64,000 bases of DNA, taken from assembly GCF_010731535.1 (NCBI RefSeq), contig NZ_AP022581.1, positions 1,497,952 to 1,561,951 of the forward strand, read 5' to 3'. The DNA comes from Mycobacterium lacus. Lineage in GTDB: Bacteria; Actinomycetota; Actinomycetes; Mycobacteriales; Mycobacteriaceae. The translations under genes were made by a program, and so were the position numbers. Below the pieces are notes generated by a model that saw only the letters and a list, made by a program, of their open reading frames with translations, searched no databases and had not been told where the DNA came from. Below, one piece after another: positions 26,923 through 34,361 of the stretch (position 1 is its first letter; each line of letters starts with the position of its first letter).

Positions 26923-28221
26923 GTGTCCGCCGAACTGAGCAGGAGCCTTCAAGGTCCGATGACACTGCCGCTGCGCGCGGCCGACATCGACCAGGCGGCC
27001 AGGCGGATCGCCCCGGTGGTCACGCCCACCCCCTTGCACCTGTGCGATCGATTGTCGGCCATCACCGGCGCAACGGTTTACCTCAAACGCGAGGACCTGC
27101 AGATCGTGCGCTCCTACAAGCTGCGCGGGGCCTATAACCTGCTGGTGCAGCTGTCCGACGAGGAGCTGGCCGCCGGCGTGGTGTGCTCCTCGGCGGGTAA
27201 CCACGCGCAGGGTTTCGCCTACGCGTGCCGGTCGCTGGGTGTGCGCGGCCGCGTCTACGTGCCCGCCAAGACGCCCAAGCAAAAGCGCGACCGGATTCGC
27301 TACCACGGGGGGGAGTTCATCGAGCTGATCGTCGGCGGGGCGACCTACGATCTTGCCGCCGAGGCCGCGCTCGAGGACGTCGAACGCACCGGCGCCACGC
27401 TGGTGCCTCCGTACGACGACCCGCGCACCATGGCCGGCCAGGGCACCATTGCCGCCGAGGTGCTTGCTCAGCTCCCCGACGATACGGCCGAGCCCGACCT
27501 GGTGGTGGTCCCGGTGGGCGGCGGCGGCTGCATCGCCGGCATTACCACCTACCTGGCCGAGCGCACGACCAACACCGCGGTGCTGGGCATCGAGCCAGCC
27601 GGCGCCGCGGCGATGATGGCCGCGCTGGCCGCGGGCGAGCCCGTGACGCTCGACCACGTCGACCAGTTCGTCGACGGCGCCGCGGTGAGCCGGGCGGGCA
27701 CGCTGACCTATGCCGCGCTGGCGGCCGCCGGTGACATGGTGTCGATCACCACGGTCGACGAGGGGGCGGTGTGCACCGCGATGCTCGACCTCTACCAAAA
27801 CGAGGGCATCATCGCCGAACCGGCGGGCGCGCTATCGGTCGCCGGCCTGCTGGAAGCCGACGTCGAACCCGGCTCCACGGTGGTTTGCCTGATCTCGGGG
27901 GGCAACAACGACGTGTCCCGCTACGGCGAGGTGCTCGAACGCTCACTGGTGCACCTGGGCCTCAAGCACTATTTCCTGGTGGACTTCCCGCAGGAGCCCG
28001 GCGCGTTGCGCCGGTTCCTCGACGAGGTGCTGGGTCCCAACGACGACATCACCTTGTTCGAGTACGTCAAGCGCAACAACCGCGAGACCGGTGAGGCGCT
28101 GGTGGGTATCGAGCTGGGGTCGGCCGCGGATCTGGATGGCCTGTTGGCCCGGATGCGGGCAACCGAGATTCACATCGAGACCCTCGAACCCGGCTCCCCG
28201 GCCTATCGCTACCTCTTGTAG
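26923..28221 (+). CDS. ilvA: Threonine ammonia-lyase (threonine dehydratase, biosynthetic)
   Basis: A PLP enzyme that deaminates threonine to 2-oxobutyrate, the first step of isoleucine synthesis. RSYKLRGA carries the PLP lysine (Lys66), SSAGNHAQGFAYAC binds the PLP ring and phosphate, and VPVGGGGCIAG is the glycine loop. The last 85 residues (HYFLVDFPQEPGALRRFLDE) form the ACT-like regulatory domain, where isoleucine normally inhibits. The protein has 432 residues. Start is GTG at 26923 (SAELSRS), matching the orthologue. The stop is 19 nt from the end of the convergent PPOX gene; an imperfect inverted repeat near 28221-28256 may end both transcripts. Confidence 0.96.
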   Translation: MSAELSRSLQGPMTLPLRAADIDQAARRIAPVVTPTPLHLCDRLSAITGATVYLKREDLQIVRSYKLRGAYNLLVQLSDEELAAGVVCSSAGNHAQGFAYACRSLGVRGRVYVPAKTPKQKRDRIRYHGGEFIELIVGGATYDLAAEAALEDVERTGATLVPPYDDPRTMAGQGTIAAEVLAQLPDDTAEPDLVVVPVGGGGCIAGITTYLAERTTNTAVLGIEPAGAAAMMAALAAGEPVTLDHVDQFVDGAAVSRAGTLTYAALAAAGDMVSITTVDEGAVCTAMLDLYQNEGIIAEPAGALSVAGLLEADVEPGSTVVCLISGGNNDVSRYGEVLERSLVHLGLKHYFLVDFPQEPGALRRFLDEVLGPNDDITLFEYVKRNNRETGEALVGIELGSAADLDGLLARMRATEIHIETLEPGSPAYRYLL

Positions 28222-28240
28222 CCGCGTCGTATCGGCCCTG

Positions 28241-28888
28241 CTACAGATACGGCGGCAGCGGGGTGGCCGGATCCAGATCGTCGGCCGGCTCCGGTGTGCC
28301 GGGCGTCAGGCGCAGCGGCACCACGCCGGCCCAGTGTGGCAGTGCGGCGTCTTCCGGATCGTCGACCGGGCCGCCGCTGCGCACCTTGGCCGAGACCTCG
28401 ACGAGGTCGAGCGCGAGCATCGCGGTGGCGGCGAGTTCGCGCGCGTTGGGCGTCCGGCAGTCGGCGGAGCGCCCGGGCCGGATGTGGTCGAGGAGGGCGC
28501 GCATCGCCCGCAGCTTCTCGGCCTGGTCGTCGACCAGGCGGGCCGCGCCCAGGACCACCACCGAGCGGAAGTTCAATGAATGGTGCGTTGCCGAGCGAGC
28601 CAGCACTAGCCCGTCGACGAGCGTGGCGGTGACGCAGACGGGCAGCCTCGACGGGGCCGCCCTGGCGGCGAGCATCGGGCCGCTGCCGGTGGAGCCGTGC
28701 ACGTAGAGCGTTTCCTCGTGGCGAGCGTGCGTCGTCGGTAAGACCACCGGTCTACCGGCGCTGATGTAACCGAGGTGGCAGATCAAGGCCTCGTCGAGGA
28801 TGCGATGGACGGTCTCGCGGTCGTAACGCGCACGTTCCCGGTAGCGGGTGGGGGTGGTTCGCGGCGTGGGGCGGTATGCGGTATCCAA
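28241..28888 (-). CDS. Pyridoxamine 5'-phosphate oxidase-fold flavin-binding protein
   Basis: A 215-residue protein of the PPOX/NimA-like split beta-barrel family that binds FMN. ICHLGYISAGRPVVLPTTHA is the first barrel strand pair with the FMN phosphate region. HGSTGSGPM, SLNFRSVVVLGAARLVDD and the end of the barrel follow. Start appears to be TTG at 28888 (LDTAYRP); no better start is visible. It is divergent from a MocR-type regulator over a 41-nt gap full of palindromes. MocR proteins often control a vitamin B6 or flavin-related neighbour, so this gene is the probable target. Confidence 0.85.
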   Translation of the reverse strand: MDTAYRPTPRTTPTRYRERARYDRETVHRILDEALICHLGYISAGRPVVLPTTHARHEETLYVHGSTGSGPMLAARAAPSRLPVCVTATLVDGLVLARSATHHSLNFRSVVVLGAARLVDDQAEKLRAMRALLDHIRPGRSADCRTPNARELAATAMLALDLVEVSAKVRSGGPVDDPEDAALPHWAGVVPLRLTPGTPEPADDLDPATPLPPYL

Positions 28889-28906
28889 TGTGATTGCCTT
28901 GCATAT

Positions 28907-28941
28907 TGTACTAGTACATAATTTCTACTGTGCCAGTACAA
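28907..28941. promoter_or_regulatory. Tandem palindromes between PPOX and mocR, likely MocR operator
   Basis: TGTACTAGTACA at 28907-28918 is a perfect 12-bp palindrome. TGTGCCAGTACA at 28929-28940 is an imperfect copy whose centre lies 22 bp away, two helical turns. The second overlaps the mocR GTG start, and a TAATTT box (28919-28924) sits between, 5 nt before the GTG. Repression of both divergent genes by one bound dimer is plausible. Confidence 0.6.
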
Positions 28942-30255
28942 TACCGGATTTCGGGAAAGGGCGCGGAGTCGATAGCGGGCAGCATCGAGGAGGCCATCTC
29001 GCAGGGCCGCCTGGCGCCCGGCGACACCCTTCCGCCGATCCGCGAAGTCGCTGCACAAGTCGGCGTGAACGTCAATACCGTTGCCGCCGCCTACCGCCTG
29101 CTCCGCGATCGCGGGGCCGTCGAAACTGCGGGACGGCGCGGAACCCGGGTGCGCGATCGGCCCGCGACCACGCCCCGATCCCTGCTCGGCCTTGGCGTCC
29201 CCGCGGGCGCGCGCGATCTGTCGACTGGTAACCCGAACCCTGCGTTGCTGCCCATTGCCGACGCCCGATTGCCCGCCGCTTCCCGGACGCCGGTGCTGTA
29301 CGGCGAGTCGGCGGTGTCGGCCGCGCTTGCCGAGTTCGCCCGTGCTGACCTGACCGCCGACGGCGTCGGGGCCGATCACGTCACGGTGACCAGCGGCGCA
29401 CTGGATGGCATCGAGCGGGTGCTCAGCGCATACCTGCGTCCGGGTGACCGGGTTGCCGTCGAGGATCCAGGCTGGGCCAATCTGCTAGATCTTCTTGCGG
29501 CACTGGGGCTTTCAGCCGAACCGGTTCGGGTCGACGACGATGGGCCACTGGTTCTGGAGATGGCCCGGGCGCTGCGCCGCGGGGTGCGGGCGGTAGTGGT
29601 CACCAGTCGCGCGCAGAACCCCACCGGGGCAGCGTTAACCGCGGATCGCGCCGGCGCACTGCGCAGCCTGTTGGCGGGCCGGTCCGGCGACCTGCTGCTC
29701 GTCGAGGACGACCACTGCGCTGGCATCGCCGGCGCGCCACTGCAATCGTTGGGCGGGTGCACGCGCCGGTGGGCTTTCGTACGGTCGGCGTCGAAGGCCT
29801 ACGGCCCCGACTTGCGGCTGGCCGTCCTCGCTGGAGATCGCCGCACCGTTGAGCGGGTGCACGGACGACTGCGACTTGGGCCGGGCTGGGTGAGTCGGCT
29901 GCTACAGGACCTCGCCGTCAGCTTGTGGTCAGACGACGCGGCGACGCGCCTCGTCCTCAGGGCCGAGGAGCGCTACGCGAGCAACCGCTCGCGGTTATGT
30001 GCGGCGCTGGCCGATCGAGGCGTCGCCGCCCACGGTCGGTCCGGGCTCAACGTCTGGATTCCGGTGCCCGACGAGGCGGTGGCGATCACCCGGTTGCTCA
30101 ACGCTGGCTGGGTTGCGGCGCCGGGAACGCGGTTCCGGATCGGCACGGCGCCGGGAATGCGCATCACCATCGCTGATCTGGCTAGCGACGAGATCGATCC
30201 GCTGGCCGACGCAGTCGCCGAGGCGGTGCACGGTACCGGCCGTCGCAGCGTGTGA
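28930..30255 (+). CDS. MocR-type transcription regulator (GntR HTH fused to aminotransferase-like domain)
   Basis: A 441-residue fusion. Residues about 8-75 form a GntR winged helix (SIEEAISQGRLAPGDTLPPI, then VNTVAAAYRLLRDRG). From about residue 90 to the end is a fold-type I aminotransferase domain with GNPNPALLP, SRAQNPTGAA and the PLP lysine in SASKAYGPD (Lys289). MocR proteins sense PLP or an amino-group ligand and control a neighbouring gene, here most likely the divergent PPOX gene. Start is GTG at 28930 inside the second palindrome, suggesting leaderless expression and autocontrol. The gene ends 7 nt before the hairpin at 30262. Confidence 0.9.
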   Translation: MPVQYRISGKGAESIAGSIEEAISQGRLAPGDTLPPIREVAAQVGVNVNTVAAAYRLLRDRGAVETAGRRGTRVRDRPATTPRSLLGLGVPAGARDLSTGNPNPALLPIADARLPAASRTPVLYGESAVSAALAEFARADLTADGVGADHVTVTSGALDGIERVLSAYLRPGDRVAVEDPGWANLLDLLAALGLSAEPVRVDDDGPLVLEMARALRRGVRAVVVTSRAQNPTGAALTADRAGALRSLLAGRSGDLLLVEDDHCAGIAGAPLQSLGGCTRRWAFVRSASKAYGPDLRLAVLAGDRRTVERVHGRLRLGPGWVSRLLQDLAVSLWSDDAATRLVLRAEERYASNRSRLCAALADRGVAAHGRSGLNVWIPVPDEAVAITRLLNAGWVAAPGTRFRIGTAPGMRITIADLASDEIDPLADAVAEAVHGTGRRSV

Positions 30256-30261
30256 GTGGCC

Positions 30262-30325
30262 GCGCGAGCAGACGCAAAATCCCCCAAAACAGCATGGTTT
30301 TGGGAGATTTTGCGTCTGCTCGCGC
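30262..30325. terminator. 29-bp inverted repeat at convergent gene ends, likely bidirectional terminator
   Basis: Arms 30262-30290 and 30297-30325 pair over 29 bp with a single C/A mismatch and a 6-nt loop (agcatg). The element fills the space between mocR (stop 30255) and treZ (stop 30327). Its sequence is related to the hairpin at 6425-6480: about 20 of 25 aligned arm positions are identical, including CAGACG and CCCCAAAAC. Confidence 0.78.
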
Positions 30326-30326
30326 A

Positions 30327-32051
30327 CTATGGGGAGCGGAGTATTGCAAAGGAATGGGCTGGTATCTTGGTGGCCCTGTCGCCGATGGCTGGCTGCTCCC
30401 AGGCCAGCACCAGCTCACCGCCGACCGGCAGCCGCGCCGCCTCGGTGCCCAAGTTGCATGCGATCACAATTCGGTTGCGGCGCATCATGATCCAGCGTTG
30501 CTCTTCGTTGTAATCGACAACGAGGTGGTCCAGCCATGGGTCGGCCAGATCAGGTTCGTTGCGCCGCAGCGCGATCAGCTCGCGGTACAGCTTGTGCAGC
30601 CGGGCGTGTAGGCCGGAGGCGGCCTCATCCCAGTCCAGCTTGGAGCGTTGGAAGGTCTGTGGGTCCTGCGGGTCGGGAATGTCTTCGGCGTCCCAGCCAT
30701 GCTCGGCGAACTCGGACCTGCGTCCCCGCGCGGTGGCGCGGGCCAGCTCGGGTTCGGGATGCGAGCTGAAGAACTGGAACGGGGTCGACGCGCCCCACTC
30801 CTCGCCCATGAAAAGCATTGCGGTGTAGGGAGCTCCGAGCACTAGTGCCGCCTTGATGGCCAGCTGGCCGACGGTGAGGTTTTGCGACGGGCGGTCACCG
30901 AGGGCGCGGTTGCCGACCTGATCGTGGGTGCAGGTGTAGGCGATCAGCCGGGTCGCCGGGACCGTTACGGTGTCCAACGGACGCCCGTGACGGCGCCCCC
31001 GGAACGATGAATACGTGCTGGCGTGAAAGAAGCCATGGCGCAACGTCTGTGCAAGGGTGGCCAGCGAGCCGAAATCTGCATAGTAGCCCTGTCGTTCGCC
31101 GGACACCGCGGTGTGGATGGCGTGATGGATGTCGTCGTCCCATTGCGCGGTTATCCCGTAGCCGCCTTTGTCGCACGATGTGATCAGCCGCGGGTCGTTG
31201 AGATCGCTTTCGGCGATCAGCGACAGCGGGCGGCCCAACTGCCTTGAGAGCCATTCGGTCTCGGTGGCGAGTTCCTCGAGGATGTGGACGGCGGTGGTGT
31301 CCACCAGCGCGTGCACCGCGTCCAGCCGCAGGCCGTCGGCGTGGAAGTCGCGCATCCAGCGTAGCGCGCACCCGATGATGTAGCGGCGCACCTCGTCGGA
31401 GCCGGCGTCGGCGACGTTGATGCCTTCACCCCATGGGTTGCTGGCCGAGGATAGGTAGGGACCGAACCGCGGCAGATAATTGCCGGACGGCCCGAGGTGG
31501 TTGAACACCGCGTCGACCAGCACCCCTAAGCCACGTGCGTGGCAGGCGTCGACGAACCGGACCAGGCCGTCGGGCCCACCGTAGGGTTCATGCACGCTGT
31601 ACCACAGCACGCCGTCGTATCCCCAGCCTTGTGTGCCGGCAAAGGAATTGACCGGCATCAGCTCCACGAAGTCGATTCCGAGATCGACCAGGTAGTCGAG
31701 CTTTTCGATCGCGGAGTCGAAAGTGCCGGCGCCGGTGAAGGTTCCGAGGTGCAGTTCGTAGATCACGGCGCCATCCACGGGCCGGCCGGTCCAGTCGTCG
31801 TCGGTCCAGCTGGCACCCGAAGGGTCCCACAGCTGCGAGCGCGCGTGTACCCCGTCGGGCTGGCGCGCTGATCGTGGGTCGGGTAGCACGGTGGGGTCGT
31901 CGTCGAGCAGGTACCCGTAGCGGGCGTCCGGTGGCGCATCCACGCTCGCCTGCCACCAGCCGTCATCCGAGCGTCTCATCGGGTGAACTACGCCGTTGAC
32001 GTCGAGGCGCACCAGCTCGGGCTTGGGTGCCCACACGCGGAATTCAGCCAT
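30327..32051 (-). CDS. treZ: Malto-oligosyltrehalose trehalohydrolase
   Basis: TreZ cuts trehalose off maltooligosyl-trehalose, the last step of the TreY-TreZ route from glycogen to trehalose. The 574-residue GH13 protein has an N-terminal beta domain (FRVWAPKPELVRLDV), then the barrel. DAVFNHLG, GLRLDAVHAL at 240-249 with nucleophile Asp244 or nearby, IAESDLND at 279-286 with the acid/base Glu, and TCTHDQVGN are the four GH13 regions. Start is ATG at 32051, overlapping the treY stop by 8 nt. It is the last gene of treX-treY-treZ and ends at the 30262 hairpin. Confidence 0.97.
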   Translation of the reverse strand: MAEFRVWAPKPELVRLDVNGVVHPMRRSDDGWWQASVDAPPDARYGYLLDDDPTVLPDPRSARQPDGVHARSQLWDPSGASWTDDDWTGRPVDGAVIYELHLGTFTGAGTFDSAIEKLDYLVDLGIDFVELMPVNSFAGTQGWGYDGVLWYSVHEPYGGPDGLVRFVDACHARGLGVLVDAVFNHLGPSGNYLPRFGPYLSSASNPWGEGINVADAGSDEVRRYIIGCALRWMRDFHADGLRLDAVHALVDTTAVHILEELATETEWLSRQLGRPLSLIAESDLNDPRLITSCDKGGYGITAQWDDDIHHAIHTAVSGERQGYYADFGSLATLAQTLRHGFFHASTYSSFRGRRHGRPLDTVTVPATRLIAYTCTHDQVGNRALGDRPSQNLTVGQLAIKAALVLGAPYTAMLFMGEEWGASTPFQFFSSHPEPELARATARGRRSEFAEHGWDAEDIPDPQDPQTFQRSKLDWDEAASGLHARLHKLYRELIALRRNEPDLADPWLDHLVVDYNEEQRWIMMRRNRIVIACNLGTEAARLPVGGELVLAWEQPAIGDRATKIPAHSFAILRSP

Positions 32052-34341
32052 CGCCGCGCTGCAGCAAGGCGACCGGCAGGTCCGCGAACAGCTCCGCGGC
32101 GGGCATCAGCCCACCGACCGCGGTGCCGGTGAGCGTGTCGGTCCACGAGCCGCCGGGCAGTGGTACCACGGTGTCACCCCAGCCCGTTTCGGCCAGCCGC
32201 ACGGTCCAGCGAGTCACCGCGACGAGGACATCGTCCCCGCGGAGGAACGCCACCACGTGATCGCCAGCGGGGCCGGAGGCGAGCACCGGAAGGTAATCGC
32301 CGCCCAGGAAACAGTCGGGGCGGGCGCGCCGCAGCCGAAGCGCGGCAGAAACCACCCGGATTTTGGGATGCTGCAACGCTTTCAGGGCCGCCCGCCGAAC
32401 GGAGTAGTCGACCGGGCGGCGGTTGTCGGGGTCCACAAGGCTGTCGTCCCAGAGTTCGGTTCCCTGGTAGACGTCGGGTACACCGGGCACGGTCAATCCG
32501 AGCAGCTTTTGGCCCAGCGCGTCGCTTTCGGCGTGCGGGTGCAGCCGCGCGACAAGCCTGGTCAGCTCCGACGCCACCGGCCCGTCGAGCACCGCATCCA
32601 GCCACCGGTGCACCGCATCCTCGAACGCGGCATCCGGGTCGTTCCACGAGGTGTGCCACGCCGCTTCCCGGATGGCCTTCTGCGCGTAGGCGTGCAGCCG
32701 GTCGCAAAGATGGCCAGAGACCTCGCCGGTCACCGGCCACACCCCGAAGATGTTCTGCCACAAGAACAATCCGGTCGCGGGATCGGGGGAGGGGACGTGC
32801 GCTTCACTGCGCGCCACGAACTCGGCCCACAGCGACGGCACCTGCGATAGCACGCCGATGCGGGCACGCACGTCCTCTGAGCGTTTGGTGTCGTGCGTGG
32901 ACAGCGCCGTCACCGCGCGCGGCCACAGCCGGGCACGAGCCGCGGCGCGGTGATGGAATTCCGCTGCGCCGACACCGAACCGGTGCGGTTCGCCCCCCAC
33001 CTCGTTGAGCGACACCAGCCGGGCATCGCGGTAAAACAGGCAGTCCTCGACCGCCTTGGCGGTCACCGCGCCGCACAGTTGTTGCAGGCGGGTGGCCGGC
33101 TCGCCACCATGGGCCAAGGCCGCGGCAAGGACCTGCAGCGCCGGCCCCAACTGGGGTGCCGCCGCCTGGGTTTCGGCTATGGCGGTGGGCAGGATCGCGG
33201 CGAGGCCGCGGTAATCGGTGCGGTAGACCCCGATGTGGCTGAGCACGGCGGCCACTGCCTCGGGCAGCAGCGGATCATCAGCGCCCGCCGCCGCGACGAC
33301 GCATCGGCGCAGCCTGCCCAATTCGCTGGCCAGCGTGTCGGTTGCGATGCGAATCTTGAGGTCGGCCAACGTCTCCGGCATGGCGCGATAGTCCAGCCCG
33401 GCGGATTCGGCGAGCGCCGTCAGCGCCGACTCCCCGTCGGGGTCGACGAAGACTCCGGTCACCTCCCGCAGCGCGTCGTAGCCGGTGGTGCCGGCCACCG
33501 GCAGGGTCGGCTCCAGGGCCTCGTCGACCGCCAGGATCTTCTCGATCACGATCCAGGCTCCGCCGCCGATCAGCTCGCGCAGCCACGCCAAATACCCGTA
33601 CGGGTCGGACAATCCGTCCGGGTGGTCGATCCGCACGCCGTCGACAAGTCCTTCGGCGAACCAGCGGGCCACTTCGGCATGGGTGGCGTCGAACACCGCG
33701 CGATCCTCCTGGCGCAGTCCGGCCAGCGAGGTGATCGAGAAGAAGCGGCGATAGCCGCACAGGCCGCTCCGCCAGCCCACCAGCCGGTAGCGCTGGCGGT
33801 CATGCACGTCAGGCCCGGCGCCGTCCCCGGTTCCCGGGGCGATCGGCAGCGCCAGGTCACCGAGCCACAGCACGTCACCGTCGACGGTCAGGTTGGCGAC
33901 ATCCTCGTCGGAACCCAACAGCGGCAGCACGATTCGGCCATCGGCCAGGTCCCAGTCGATATCGAAAAACGCGGCATAGTCCGACGACCGGCCATACCGC
34001 AAGACGTCCCACCACCACGCGTTCTGCTCGGGACTGCCGATCCCGAGGTGGTTGGGCACGATGTCGACGACCAGGCCCATCCCGCGTCGGCGGGCGGCCG
34101 CCGACAGCCGGGCCAGACCGTCGGGGCCGCCCAGCTCGGACGACACGGTCGTCGGGTCGGTGACGTCGTATCCGTGGGTGGACCCGCCGACCGCGGTCAG
34201 GATGGGGGACAGGTACAGATGCGAGATGCCGAGGTCGTCGAGGTAGTCCAGCAGGTTCTCGGCGTCGGCAAAGGTGAAGCCGAATCCGCTAGACGCGCCG
34301 CGCAGCTGCAACCGGTAGGTCGATAGAACCGGAAACGCCAT
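32044..34341 (-). CDS. treY: Malto-oligosyltrehalose synthase
   Basis: TreY rearranges the reducing-end alpha-1,4 bond of a maltooligosaccharide into an alpha,alpha-1,1 bond, making maltooligosyl-trehalose. The 765-residue GH13 enzyme begins MAFPVLSTYRLQLRG and shows HLYLSPILTAVGGSTHGYDV near the start. VDIVPNHLG, DGVRIDHPDGLSDPYGY (catalytic Asp) and WIVIEKILA (catalytic Glu) are the family regions. The stop overlaps treZ by 8 nt. treX lies 20 nt upstream. All three enzymes work in sequence on glycogen: TreX debranches, TreY isomerises, TreZ releases trehalose. Confidence 0.97.
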   Translation of the reverse strand: MAFPVLSTYRLQLRGASSGFGFTFADAENLLDYLDDLGISHLYLSPILTAVGGSTHGYDVTDPTTVSSELGGPDGLARLSAAARRRGMGLVVDIVPNHLGIGSPEQNAWWWDVLRYGRSSDYAAFFDIDWDLADGRIVLPLLGSDEDVANLTVDGDVLWLGDLALPIAPGTGDGAGPDVHDRQRYRLVGWRSGLCGYRRFFSITSLAGLRQEDRAVFDATHAEVARWFAEGLVDGVRIDHPDGLSDPYGYLAWLRELIGGGAWIVIEKILAVDEALEPTLPVAGTTGYDALREVTGVFVDPDGESALTALAESAGLDYRAMPETLADLKIRIATDTLASELGRLRRCVVAAAGADDPLLPEAVAAVLSHIGVYRTDYRGLAAILPTAIAETQAAAPQLGPALQVLAAALAHGGEPATRLQQLCGAVTAKAVEDCLFYRDARLVSLNEVGGEPHRFGVGAAEFHHRAAARARLWPRAVTALSTHDTKRSEDVRARIGVLSQVPSLWAEFVARSEAHVPSPDPATGLFLWQNIFGVWPVTGEVSGHLCDRLHAYAQKAIREAAWHTSWNDPDAAFEDAVHRWLDAVLDGPVASELTRLVARLHPHAESDALGQKLLGLTVPGVPDVYQGTELWDDSLVDPDNRRPVDYSVRRAALKALQHPKIRVVSAALRLRRARPDCFLGGDYLPVLASGPAGDHVVAFLRGDDVLVAVTRWTVRLAETGWGDTVVPLPGGSWTDTLTGTAVGGLMPAAELFADLPVALLQRGDG

Positions 34342-34361
34342 GTGTCACTGGGCCTTATGGG

